This document shows positions 8,708 to 16,507 of a stretch of DNA of 64,000 bases, one piece after another. Location of the stretch: assembly GCA_963695085.1 (NCBI GenBank), contig CAVOFV010000008.1, positions 310,001 to 374,000 on the forward strand. Reading direction: 5' to 3'. Numbering within the stretch: the first letter of the stretch is position 1; each line of letters opens with the position of its first letter. The DNA comes from SG8-30 sp963695085. GTDB taxonomy: Bacteria > Pseudomonadota > Gammaproteobacteria > Steroidobacterales > Steroidobacteraceae. The translations under genes were made by a program, and so were the position numbers. Below the pieces are notes generated by a model. It ran no database searches, had not been told where the DNA came from, and worked only from the letters and a program-made list of their open reading frames with translations.

Positions 8708-10117
8708 TCAGGCCAGTTCGAGTACGGGAATGCCCCAGCGCGCGGCGATGGCGCTCAGGGCGGGCTTGTGGTCGCCGTAGGCCAGCGCGAAATGATGCTC
8801 GAGTCCCTCCTGCATGATGGTCTCGTGGACCTCCGCTGCGGGCCGGTCAAAGCGAATCGTGCCGGAACAACCAGTGAAGGCCATCGGCGCCCGGATCACC
8901 TCGGCGCCGGCGACCATCAGCTTGACCTCGTTGCGCGCGCGCGAAATTCGAGCCAGCGTGATGCGGCCCGGCTTGATCGGAAACTGGTGCAGCAGCGGCA
9001 TGCGTCGATTGGTGTGGATGGTCGCCTCGGCCTCGACCTCCGGATCGCGCATCGACAGGGGAGCGAGGCCACAGTGCCAGATGACCGCGGTATCGCCGGC
9101 GGGCGTGATATCGACCAGGTCGGCCATCCAGGCCGGTTCACCCGCCAGCTCCTGCAGCAGCAGCTGGGTGATCGAGCCATTGACGTCAGCCTCGCATGCC
9201 GCGGGGACACCCTGCTCGTTCATCATCGCCATCGGGCCGCACGCGGCACAGCCGTACTCGGTGAACATCTCCGGCCAGCATCGTACCGCCAGGCCGCGCG
9301 CGCCGCTCGCGCGCTGCACATCCTCGAGCGCACAGAACACGCGGAAGGACCGTTCGAGTTGCGCGGCGTCGACCTTGTCGAGACCCCGCAGGTCCGCCGC
9401 GGCCATCGCGTACACGTCCGCGACCCGCGCGGCGTCGGCTGCGCGCGCCTTGTCGAACAACTGCTCGAGCGGAACGGTCGCCACCTTCATGCCAGCCAAT
9501 GCGCCGAGCAAGGCCTCATCGTATTCGCAGGTGTCGAAGCCATCGGGATGCTTGCCGACGACGGTGATGGTGCCGCCTGCCAGCGCTCCGAGCGCGCGAT
9601 CGGCCACCGCGCGGGCGTCCGCGTCGGCTGCCATGCGCACCGGTTCCGCACGGCTGGGCAACCTGGCGGCTGGTCGCGCCAGACCGCGCAGGCGTTCGCC
9701 CAGCCCGGCCTCGTCGGGCGACGCGTACAGCCAGCCGTGGCTCGCGTCGGCACGACCCAGCGCGTGCGCCGCCAGGTTGAGGCCGCAGTAGGCGTTCAGC
9801 CTCAACCGCCCGCCGGCGCGCGGCTCGGGCATCGCCCAGATCGCCAGCGGCGTGGTCGCCACGCGCGCCAACTCGACCGTCATGGTGGCGTCCGTGAAGG
9901 TGACCTGCAGGATCAGCAGCAGGTCTATCGGACCGGCAGCGCCGATCTGATTCACGGCCTGCTCGGCCGCGGCTCGATCGAAGAGCAGCTCGCGCGGTCC
10001 AATCGCCTCGATTCCCGCGGCCTCCAGCGCCGCAAAGGCGCGGTCCTTCATGTCCTCCGCGAAGGGCACGTCGAACGTGGGGCGGGCCAGCGCAGCGACG
10101 CCGTACTTGAGTCCCAT
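8708..10117 (-). CDS. L-fucose/L-arabinose-isomerase-like sugar isomerase, probable sulfoquinovose isomerase
   Basis: 469 residues. ATG at 10117 is chosen because it directly follows the aldolase stop and MGLKYGVAAL starts the fold; a longer frame to 10228 would run into the aldolase gene. FucI-type metal ligands are visible: Glu283 in WPEMFTEYG, Asp311 in CEADVNGS, and His441/442 in EHHFALAYGDH. These enzymes interconvert aldoses and ketoses by a metal-assisted hydride shift or ene-diol route. In this operon it would turn sulfoquinovose into sulfofructose, the job done in E. coli by the unrelated YihS. Fucose-isomerase-type sulfoquinovose isomerases have, as I recall, been reported in other sulfoglycolysis clusters. 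The fold is secure; the substrate is inferred. Confidence 0.85.
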   Translation of the reverse strand: MGLKYGVAALARPTFDVPFAEDMKDRAFAALEAAGIEAIGPRELLFDRAAAEQAVNQIGAAGPIDLLLILQVTFTDATMTVELARVATTPLAIWAMPEPRAGGRLRLNAYCGLNLAAHALGRADASHGWLYASPDEAGLGERLRGLARPAARLPSRAEPVRMAADADARAVADRALGALAGGTITVVGKHPDGFDTCEYDEALLGALAGMKVATVPLEQLFDKARAADAARVADVYAMAAADLRGLDKVDAAQLERSFRVFCALEDVQRASGARGLAVRCWPEMFTEYGCAACGPMAMMNEQGVPAACEADVNGSITQLLLQELAGEPAWMADLVDITPAGDTAVIWHCGLAPLSMRDPEVEAEATIHTNRRMPLLHQFPIKPGRITLARISRARNEVKLMVAGAEVIRAPMAFTGCSGTIRFDRPAAEVHETIMQEGLEHHFALAYGDHKPALSAIAARWGIPVLELA

Positions 10118-10118
10118 G

Positions 10119-11165
10119 TCAGCTCCCAAATCCTCGATAGGCATGCCGGAAGCCGGCGTCCGCGGGCAGCACGCGCGGGCCGGATGGCCCGTAGCAGGCA
10201 TGCCGGTGCCAGGGTATCGCCCCGGCATCCGTCAGCCGGTTGAGTTCACGCATGTAGCGAACCGCCTCGCCCTGCAGTCCCGCGCTGATCGCGTCCCACT
10301 GCGGAAAGGCCTGGAAAGCCTTGAGCCAGATCGCCCGTCCGGCCAGATAACCCGAGGCGCCGGCGCGATAGGCGTAAGCAAGCACGCTCAGGAACTCGCT
10401 CATTCCTGCGCCTGCGGACAGCATGACCCATGGCCGGCCCGCGGCTTTCCCGATCTCGTCGAACCACCGCTGCACGTCTGCCGAGACCTGCGCGTCGTGC
10501 GGCGGCATCGCCTCGGCCGCAACCGGGCTCTCGAGCTTGAACAGGTCCACGCCGAAGCGTGGATCGGCGAACGTCCTGACGCTCTCGAGCACCAGTTCGG
10601 GCCGCTTCGACTTCATCTCGACGTACTCGGTGGTTTGCTCCGCATCGCGCGCCAGCGGGTAGACGAGTAATTCGAAGACGAACGGGATGTCGTAGCGAGC
10701 GCAGGCCTCGCCTATGCGCTGGGTGAATTCCTGCTGCGCGCGGCATACCCCGGCATCAGCGTCCGGCCGGTACCACGCCAGCACCTTGACGGCGTCCGCG
10801 CCCGCCCGCTTGATCTTCTCGACCGACCAGTCGTCGATTTCCGCCGAGACACGGCCGCCGGGCGTGTCCTGGAAGACCGAGTCCTCGAGGGTCAGGATCA
10901 TGCCGATCGCCGGATTGAGCATCGTGACGCCGCGCGGGTAGGCGAAGTGCGGGTCCAGGAGCATTGCCGAGGATTCGCCCTGCAGCTCGCGGATCAGCAA
11001 CTCCTTGAATCCAGCGACATCCTCCCAGGGCGCTTCCTTCGTGCCGCGGCGCTCGCGGATCAGGTTCTTGATCGGCGGACGCTGGTCGACCGCGGTCATC
11101 TTGAAACGCCCGTTGGCATCGGCCATGCGCCGCATGCCCCAGTACTTTCCGGCAGACAGGATCAT
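10119..11165 (-). CDS. yihT: Class I aldolase of the LacD/YihT family, probable sulfofructose-1-phosphate aldolase
   Basis: 348 residues from ATG 11165, which overlaps the kinase stop (TGATG). Family motifs: FKMTAVDQRPP near the start, AGADAVKVLAWYRPDAD (about 122-138), FVFELLVYP (162-170), the Schiff-base lysine Lys210 in GVDLFKLESP, and GASGYLAGRAIW near the C-terminus, close to the GASGFLAGRAVW segment I recall from E. coli YihT. The reaction would be cleavage of sulfofructose-1-phosphate to DHAP and sulfolactaldehyde. Tagatose-bisphosphate aldolase (LacD) is the alternative, but the YihV-like kinase and sulfolactate genes favour the sulfosugar. It is about 50 residues longer than YihT, partly at the C-terminus. 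Confidence 0.85.
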   Translation of the reverse strand: MILSAGKYWGMRRMADANGRFKMTAVDQRPPIKNLIRERRGTKEAPWEDVAGFKELLIRELQGESSAMLLDPHFAYPRGVTMLNPAIGMILTLEDSVFQDTPGGRVSAEIDDWSVEKIKRAGADAVKVLAWYRPDADAGVCRAQQEFTQRIGEACARYDIPFVFELLVYPLARDAEQTTEYVEMKSKRPELVLESVRTFADPRFGVDLFKLESPVAAEAMPPHDAQVSADVQRWFDEIGKAAGRPWVMLSAGAGMSEFLSVLAYAYRAGASGYLAGRAIWLKAFQAFPQWDAISAGLQGEAVRYMRELNRLTDAGAIPWHRHACYGPSGPRVLPADAGFRHAYRGFGS

Positions 11166-12082
11166 CAAGTCTTCCCCGCGGCGGCAAGGGCCGCCTGACC
11201 CAGCAGTTCCTCCACCTCGGCGCGCGCAGGAGCACCTGCGCGGCCGCCGCGACGCTGCACCTTGAGCGCAGCGGCGGCGGAAGCAAATCGCACGGCCGCG
11301 GTCTCGTCCATGCCTTCTGCCAGCCCGAGCGCGAACGCGCCATGCCAGACGTCGCCGGCGCCCAGCGTGTCGATGACCGGCACCTCATGTCCCGGATGGT
11401 GCGTCAACCGGCCGCCGTCGAGCACGTACACGCCTGCCCGCCCGGCAGTGACGCAGCACCATCCCGGCAGGTTGTCGGCTGCCTGTCGCAGCCCGGCAAC
11501 GGGGTCCGCCTCGCCAGTGCAGTCGGTCAGCGCTTCGGCCGAAAAGGCCACGTGCGTCGCCGCTGTCAGCATCGCGCTGCCCCATCGCACGGGCTTGTCA
11601 GCGTCGAGAATCGCCGGGAGGCCGCTGTCGCGGGCCGCCGCCAGGGCATGAGCCGCGCCGGACGGCCAGCGCGAGTCCGCGAGTACCGCTGCAGCGACCG
11701 CTTGCCGGGCCGACGGCAGCCACCCCGTCTCGTCCGGCAGGCCGGGGTCACGATAATTGACGATCATGCGTTCGCCGGACCGATCCACCAGGACGGCCGA
11801 CAGTGAGGACGAGCAACCGGGGAACCGCCGCACGAAGCTGCAGTCCACGCCGTGGCTTTCGAGCTCGACGACGATGGTGTTCGCGATGACGTCGTCGCCG
11901 ACGCGCGCCGCCAGCATGGCGCGGCCGCCGAGCCGGGCGATTGCGACGGCAGCGGTTGCCGCCGGACCGCCGCCCACCAGAGTGAAATGCGAGGCCTGGT
12001 GCTTTTCGGCAGTGCGCGGCAGGGCGGGTACGGCAAAGACGTAGTCCTGCACCGCATGCCCCACACAAAGTACCGTCGCCAT
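11165..12082 (-). CDS. yihV: PfkB-family sugar kinase, probable sulfofructose kinase (YihV-like)
   Basis: 305 residues, ATG at 12082. Ribokinase signatures are VGGGPAATAAVAIARLGG (36-53) and DTLGAGDVWHGAFA, with catalytic base Asp244. The first 50 residues align without gaps to E. coli YihV as I remember it. Lys27, Asn109 and Arg138 fall at exactly the positions that I recall lining the sulfonate pocket of YihV. It would phosphorylate sulfofructose at C1 with ATP. Translation is coupled to the downstream aldolase through a 1-nt stop/start overlap. This is the best single clue that the operon handles a sulfosugar; a 2-keto-hexose kinase of other specificity remains possible. Confidence 0.87.
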   Translation of the reverse strand: MATVLCVGHAVQDYVFAVPALPRTAEKHQASHFTLVGGGPAATAAVAIARLGGRAMLAARVGDDVIANTIVVELESHGVDCSFVRRFPGCSSSLSAVLVDRSGERMIVNYRDPGLPDETGWLPSARQAVAAAVLADSRWPSGAAHALAAARDSGLPAILDADKPVRWGSAMLTAATHVAFSAEALTDCTGEADPVAGLRQAADNLPGWCCVTAGRAGVYVLDGGRLTHHPGHEVPVIDTLGAGDVWHGAFALGLAEGMDETAAVRFASAAAALKVQRRGGRAGAPARAEVEELLGQAALAAAGKT

Positions 12083-12114
12083 GGAATGCCTGCCGGGGCC
12101 GCGCCGCCTGTCGT

Positions 12115-12834
12115 TCAGGACAGCACGATGGAGTAGACGAGATGCGTCGTGTCGCAGCGGCTGACGCGCCATTCGACCCGGCTGCCATCCAGCGCAATCG
12201 CCACTCGCTCTATGTGCAGCAACGGTGCGCCGACTTTGACATTTAACCGCCGGGCGTCGTCCCTTCGCGCCGTGTCCGCGCGCAGCTCTTCCTCCGCGCT
12301 GACGATATTGACGTCATATTCCTGCTGGTACAGTGAATAAATCGCATTCGGCAGCGGCCGGCGGCGGTCGATGCCCGGGAAGATCTTGAGAGGAATGACG
12401 ATTCGCTCCAGCACGATTGGCTGGCCGCCGACCAGCCGGGTGCGCACCACCTCGACGACCTGGGCGCCCTTTTGCAGGTGCAGCTTGGTCAGTTCAATTG
12501 ACCTGGCCGACCGCCGCCGAACGGTCTCGTCCTCGCTGGTCGGAATCGCCCGTTCGCCGCCCGGTTCAGCCAGGCGGAAGAACCTGAACAACGCGCGCTC
12601 CTGGGTGTGTTCGGCGACGTAGGTCCCCTTGCCCTGCCGGCGCTCGATGAGCTTTTCGACGGCCAGCGCATCGAGTGCCTTGCGTACGGTGCCCTGGCTG
12701 ACGCGCAGCTTGTCGGCCAGCGCCTGCTCGCTGGGCAGGGCTTCGGCCGGTCGCCAGGCCCCCTCCGCGATCTGGCGCACCAGGAAGTCATACACCTGGC
12801 GATACAGGGGCCGATAGCGGGGAGATTCGTCCAT
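12115..12834 (-). CDS. GntR-family transcriptional regulator with UTRA ligand domain (HutC subfamily)
   Basis: 239 residues from ATG 12834. An N-terminal winged helix-turn-helix (about 10-72, with LPSEQALADKLRVSQGTVRKA) is followed by a UTRA domain (about 85-235; SIELTKLHLQKGAQVVEV, PIVLERIVIP and HIERVAIALDGSRVEW are typical). HutC-type members usually repress nearby catabolic genes until a sugar-like or phosphorylated intermediate binds UTRA. It is the first gene of the leftward sulfosugar operon and is divergent from suyA. The palindromic site at 12918-12937 between them, repeated before the TonB receptor, is its likely operator. E. coli uses a DeoR-type regulator (YihW) instead. Confidence 0.92.
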   Translation of the reverse strand: MDESPRYRPLYRQVYDFLVRQIAEGAWRPAEALPSEQALADKLRVSQGTVRKALDALAVEKLIERRQGKGTYVAEHTQERALFRFFRLAEPGGERAIPTSEDETVRRRSARSIELTKLHLQKGAQVVEVVRTRLVGGQPIVLERIVIPLKIFPGIDRRRPLPNAIYSLYQQEYDVNIVSAEEELRADTARRDDARRLNVKVGAPLLHIERVAIALDGSRVEWRVSRCDTTHLVYSIVLS

Positions 12835-12917
12835 GGGAGTGCACGACCTGGGCAGTGTCTGTCGCCGTACAAATGGTACGCGCCCGCTTGCGCGCCCGTC
12901 TAGCATCTCATGTATAG

Positions 12918-12937
12918 TGTCTTATATAAGAGTTGTA
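12918..12937 (+). promoter_or_regulatory. Putative GntR operator between gntR and suyA
   Basis: TGTCTTATATAAGAGTTGTA, matching the site before the TonB receptor in 19 of 20 positions. It contains the perfect 12-nt palindrome TCTTATATAAGA (12920-12931). It lies 56-75 nt before the suyA start and 84-103 nt before the gntR start, so it could control both directions. TATAAG may double as a -10 element. Binding by the adjacent GntR protein is inferred. Confidence 0.75.
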
Positions 12938-12977
12938 TCAGTTCATGGCCGGGCCCTGTCCGGGCTGGCCCCGTCAC

Positions 12978-12984
12978 AGGAGGG
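12978..12984 (+). promoter_or_regulatory. suyA: Strong ribosome binding site that fixes the suyA GTG start
   Basis: AGGAGGG lies 8 nt before GTG 12993, an ideal Shine-Dalgarno match and spacing. It identifies GTG 12993 as the suyA start instead of the in-frame upstream ATG codons, which have no such site and would overlap the promoter region. Confidence 0.85.
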
Positions 12985-12992
12985 TCCGATAC

Positions 12993-13280
12993 GTGAACGC
13001 TCCGCACTTGCTGGTCCATGACCACAAGGACAATGTAGGCGTAGTCGTGGTGGAAGGCCTGGAGGCCGGCGCCACGATGCTTTGTGTGGTGACCGAGGAC
13101 AATTCGGACTTCACGATGACCGCGCGCCAGGCCGTGCCGATCGGCCACAAGATCGCCCTTGCCGACCTCAAGCCGGGCGACACGGTGATCAAGTACGGCC
13201 AGGACATCGGCAGGATGGCCGGCCCCGCGGCCCGCGGCGAGCACGTCCACGTCCACAACCTGAAGACCAAGCGCTGGTAG
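12993..13280 (+). CDS. suyA: (2R)-3-sulfolactate sulfo-lyase, alpha (SAF-domain) subunit
   Basis: 95 residues, GTG start with a consensus ribosome site. The sequence is one SAF domain of the altronate/galactarate dehydratase (UxaA) type: FLLHxxDN-like LLVHDHKDNVGV near the start, a central GHKIALADLKPGD, then VIKYGQDIGRM. In SuyAB the UxaA enzyme is split into a small SAF subunit and a large catalytic subunit; together they eliminate sulfite from (R)-sulfolactate to give pyruvate. The split, the GIYGCFGETSELTGAEH-bearing partner 14 nt downstream and the sulfolactate dehydrogenases after it favour SuyA over altronate dehydratase. It heads the rightward operon. Confidence 0.85.
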   Translation: MNAPHLLVHDHKDNVGVVVVEGLEAGATMLCVVTEDNSDFTMTARQAVPIGHKIALADLKPGDTVIKYGQDIGRMAGPAARGEHVHVHNLKTKRW

Positions 13281-13294
13281 GAGCGGAAACCGAC

Positions 13295-14467
13295 ATGAGC
13301 ACCGGCAGGAAGATCTGGGCCTGGCGCCGCGAGAACGGCCGCGTCGGCGTTCGTAACCACGTCGCCATTCTCCCGGTCGACGATATTTCCAACGCGGCCT
13401 GCGAAGCGGTCGCCGCGCACATCCAGGGGACGATCGCGCTGCCCCACGCCTATGGGCGCCTGCAGTTCGGCGAGGACCTCGACCTGCATTTCCGCACGAT
13501 GATCGGTACCGGCTCGAATCCCAACGTCGCCGCCTGCATCGTGATAGGCATCGAGCCGGGCTGGACCCAGAAGATCGTCGACGGCATCGCAGCGACGGGC
13601 AAGCCCGCAGCCGGCTTCTGGATCGAGAACAACGGCGATATCGCCACGGTCGCCGCAGCCTCCCGCAAGGCCAAGGAATTCGTCCACCAGACCTCGGAAC
13701 AGGTGCGGGTCGAGTGCGACCTGTCGGAACTCTGGATCGCCGCCAAGTGCGGCGAGTCCGACACCACCACCGGCCTGGCGTCCTGCCCAACGGTCGGCAA
13801 CATGTACGACAAGCTGATCCCCCACGGCATCTACGGCTGCTTTGGCGAGACGTCGGAACTGACCGGCGCCGAACACCTCGCGGCGCAACGTGCCGCGACG
13901 CCGGAGATCGCCGAGAAGTTCATGAAGACCTGGCAGGCCTACCAGGACGACGTGATCGAGGCGCACAAGACATCGGACCTGTCGGACAGCCAGCCGACCA
14001 AGGGCAATATCGCCGGCGGCCTGACGACCATCGAGGAGAAGGCGCTGGGCAACCTCGAGAAGATCGGCAAGAAAGTCAGTTACATCGACGTGCTGCAGCC
14101 CGCCGAAGCCCCCGCCCGTGGCCCGGGCCTGTACTTCATGGACACCTCGTCGGCGGCGGCTGAATGCAACACGCTTCAGGCCGCGGCGGGCTACGTCATG
14201 CACATCTTCCCGACCGGCCAGGGCAACGTGATCGGCAATCCGATCATGCCGGTCATCAAGGTCACAGGTAACCCGCGCACGGTGCGGCTGATGTCGGAAC
14301 ACATTGATCTCGACGTGTCCGGCGTCGTGCGTCGCGAGATGACGATCGAGCAGGCCGGCGATGCGCTGATCGAGATGATCGTGCGAACCGCCAATGGCCG
14401 GATGACGGCCGCGGAAGCGCTCGGCCACCGCGAGTTCGTCATGACCAAGCTGTATCGCAGCGCCTGA
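13295..14467 (+). CDS. suyB: (2R)-3-sulfolactate sulfo-lyase, beta (catalytic) subunit
   Basis: 390 residues, the large subunit of the UxaA superfamily. Seen: the N-terminal GRVGVRNHVAILPVDDISN, ALPHAYGRLQFGED, the AKCGESDTTTG motif (about 150-160), PTKGNIAGGLTTIEEKALGN, and DTSSAAAECNTLQAAAG with conserved cysteine. These match the SuyB pattern; altronate dehydratase is single-chain and hexonate-specific. Its product is pyruvate plus sulfite, so the cell must also have a way to remove sulfite, which is not in the window. It is co-transcribed with suyA (14-nt gap) and comC (47-nt gap). Confidence 0.85.
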   Translation: MSTGRKIWAWRRENGRVGVRNHVAILPVDDISNAACEAVAAHIQGTIALPHAYGRLQFGEDLDLHFRTMIGTGSNPNVAACIVIGIEPGWTQKIVDGIAATGKPAAGFWIENNGDIATVAAASRKAKEFVHQTSEQVRVECDLSELWIAAKCGESDTTTGLASCPTVGNMYDKLIPHGIYGCFGETSELTGAEHLAAQRAATPEIAEKFMKTWQAYQDDVIEAHKTSDLSDSQPTKGNIAGGLTTIEEKALGNLEKIGKKVSYIDVLQPAEAPARGPGLYFMDTSSAAAECNTLQAAAGYVMHIFPTGQGNVIGNPIMPVIKVTGNPRTVRLMSEHIDLDVSGVVRREMTIEQAGDALIEMIVRTANGRMTAAEALGHREFVMTKLYRSA

Positions 14468-14514
14468 ATCCCGGCGGTACCGCCAAATACAGGTCCGTTC
14501 ACGACCGCAACATC

Positions 14515-15534
14515 ATGGCCGACGCGATTCGACTGTCCCTTGCCGAGGCCGAGCGCTTCGTGACCGCGGCGCTGGTCGCCAGCCGAGTGGGCCCGGAAAA
14601 CGCCAGGCTGACGGCCTGTGCGCTGGTCGCAGCGGAGGCGGACGGCCAGGCCGGCCATGGGCTCTCTCGCGTACCGTCCTACGCCCTGCACGCCCGCGTA
14701 GGCAAGGTCGACGGTCTGGCATGCCCGACCGTCGAACGCGTCGGCGCTGCGGCCCTGCGCGTGGACGCGGCGCGCGGGTTTGCCTATCCGGCCATCGAGA
14801 TGGCGCTCGATGCCCTTGAGCCGCTGGCGAGGCAGGCAGGCATGGCGCTTGCGTTGATCCGGCACTCGCACCACTTCGGGCAGGCTGGCGCGCATGCCGA
14901 GCGTGTTGCCGGGCGCGGCCTGGTCTGCCTCGTGCTTGGCAACACGCCCAAGGCGATGGCCTTCTGGGGCGGCCGCAAGCCGGCGATGGGTACCAACCCG
15001 ATCGCGTTCGCCGCGCCGTTGCCAGACGGAAGGCCATCGCTCGTGATCGACCTGGCGCTGTCCGTTGCGGCGCGCGGCCGGATCGTCGCGGCACAGAGAT
15101 CCGGCGAGAAGATCCCGGCCGAGTGGGCGGTCGGTCCCGACGGGCAGCCCACGACGGACGCCGGCCTGGCGCTGGCAGGCGCGCTGTCACCGATCGGCGG
15201 TCCCAAGGGCGCGGCGCTCGCGCTGATGGTCGAGATACTCGCTGCCGCGCTGACCGGCAGTTCGTTCGGCTTCGAGGCAAGCTCGATGTTCGACGACAAG
15301 GGCGGCCCACCGAACATGGGGCACGTCATGATGGCTCTCGATCCCGGGCCGCTGTCCGGCGGCGCCTTCGCGGGCCGCATGCTCGACCTCGTGCAGACGC
15401 TCGAGGCCGAGCCGGGGGCCCGGTTGCCAGGCACACGCAGGCTGCTGGGTCGTGAACGTGCTGCCCGCGACGGAGTCGCGGTGCCGGCGGCACTGCACGC
15501 CGAGATCCAGTCACTGATTGACCTGCCCGCTTAG
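14515..15534 (+). CDS. comC: Ldh2/malate-dehydrogenase-family oxidoreductase, probable (R)-sulfolactate dehydrogenase
   Basis: 339 residues. Malate/L-lactate dehydrogenase (YlbC/ComC) family marks: GHGLSRVPSY (47-56, His48), IRHSHHFGQAGAHAE (115-129, His119/120), MGTNPIAFAAP, GPKGAALALMVE and DKGGPPNMGH. In sulfonate degraders this family supplies ComC, the NAD(P)-dependent enzyme that interconverts sulfopyruvate and (R)-sulfolactate. Placed between suyB and an SlcC-like dehydrogenase, it most likely reduces sulfopyruvate to the enantiomer that SuyAB cleaves. Family assignment is firm; substrate rests on context. Confidence 0.82.
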   Translation: MADAIRLSLAEAERFVTAALVASRVGPENARLTACALVAAEADGQAGHGLSRVPSYALHARVGKVDGLACPTVERVGAAALRVDAARGFAYPAIEMALDALEPLARQAGMALALIRHSHHFGQAGAHAERVAGRGLVCLVLGNTPKAMAFWGGRKPAMGTNPIAFAAPLPDGRPSLVIDLALSVAARGRIVAAQRSGEKIPAEWAVGPDGQPTTDAGLALAGALSPIGGPKGAALALMVEILAAALTGSSFGFEASSMFDDKGGPPNMGHVMMALDPGPLSGGAFAGRMLDLVQTLEAEPGARLPGTRRLLGRERAARDGVAVPAALHAEIQSLIDLPA

Positions 15535-15565
15535 GCGGCGCGGTTCGACCGCAGGAGCGTAGCGC

Positions 15566-16492
15566 ATGGCCGACATCGTAATCGCCGAGTTCATGGATGA
15601 GGACGTCATCGCCAGGGACCTCGCCGGCCGCGACGTCCTCTATGACCCGGCATTGGTCGACAAGCCGGAGGCACTCGCGACCGCATTGAAGGACGCGCGT
15701 GCGCTGGTGGTGCGCAACCGGACCCAGGTGCGCCCGGCGCTGCTGGCCCAATCGCCCTGGCTCAAGGTGGTCGGCCGGCTCGGCGTCGGGCTCGACAACA
15801 TTGACCTGCCGGCCTGCGAGGCGCGGGGCATCGCCGTCTGCCCGGCCACGGGAGCCAACGACATCGCGGTCGCTGAGTGGGTGATCACTGCGGCGTTGAT
15901 GCTGTTGCGCAGCGCCTGGCTGTCCACCGCACACGTCGTCGCCGGGACATGGCCGCGGATGGCGCTGATCGGCCGCGAAGCGGCGGGCCAGCGCCTGGGT
16001 CTGGTCGGCATGGGCGCCATCGCACGCGAAACGGCCAGCCGCGGCCGGGCGCTCGGCATGACGGTTGCGGCATTCGACCCGTATCTGGCGGCGGGTCATG
16101 CCGCGTGGACCGGCGTGCAGCGCCTGCAACTGGATGAACTGCTGGCCAGCAGCGACGTGCTGAGCCTGCATGTGCCGCTGACCCCCGAAACGCGTCGCAT
16201 GATCGACGCCGGCAAGCTGGCGCTGATGAAGCCCGGCGCGATTCTGGTGAATGCTGCCCGCGGCGGGGTGGTCGACGAGGCGGCGCTCGTGGCGGCCCTC
16301 AAGGCCGGGTGCCTGGGCGGCGCCGCGCTCGACGTGTTCGAGTCGGAGCCGCTCGATGCGACCCACGGCGCCTTGTTCTCGGGTGTGCCCAACCTGGTCC
16401 TCACTCCGCACATCGGCGGTGTCACAGAGCAGTCGAACGTGCGGGTGAGCGGCGTCACTGCGGCGGCGATCCTGCGGCACCTCGATGCCTGA
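15566..16492 (+). CDS. slcC: D-isomer-specific 2-hydroxyacid dehydrogenase, probable (S)-sulfolactate dehydrogenase
   Basis: 308 residues, complete. The NAD-binding loop is GLVGMGAIARETASRGRALG (145-164), and the catalytic triad is Arg232 (NAARGGVV), Glu261 (DVFESEP) and His282 (TPHIGG). Phosphoglycerate dehydrogenases share this layout, but at about 300 residues and without an ACT domain it fits SlcC, described in Chromohalobacter as oxidising (S)-sulfolactate to sulfopyruvate. With ComC it forms a two-step inversion of sulfolactate stereochemistry. It starts 31 nt after comC. Confidence 0.82.
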   Translation: MADIVIAEFMDEDVIARDLAGRDVLYDPALVDKPEALATALKDARALVVRNRTQVRPALLAQSPWLKVVGRLGVGLDNIDLPACEARGIAVCPATGANDIAVAEWVITAALMLLRSAWLSTAHVVAGTWPRMALIGREAAGQRLGLVGMGAIARETASRGRALGMTVAAFDPYLAAGHAAWTGVQRLQLDELLASSDVLSLHVPLTPETRRMIDAGKLALMKPGAILVNAARGGVVDEAALVAALKAGCLGGAALDVFESEPLDATHGALFSGVPNLVLTPHIGGVTEQSNVRVSGVTAAAILRHLDA

Positions 16493-16507
16493 CACCGCGG
16501 CTGCGCC

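Noticed and set aside
13295..14467. Altronate dehydratase (UxaA) as the function of the 12993-14467 pair
   Set aside because: UxaA is normally one chain and would be expected with uxaB/uxaC; the split subunits and two sulfolactate-type dehydrogenases fit SuyAB better. Kept as the alternative.
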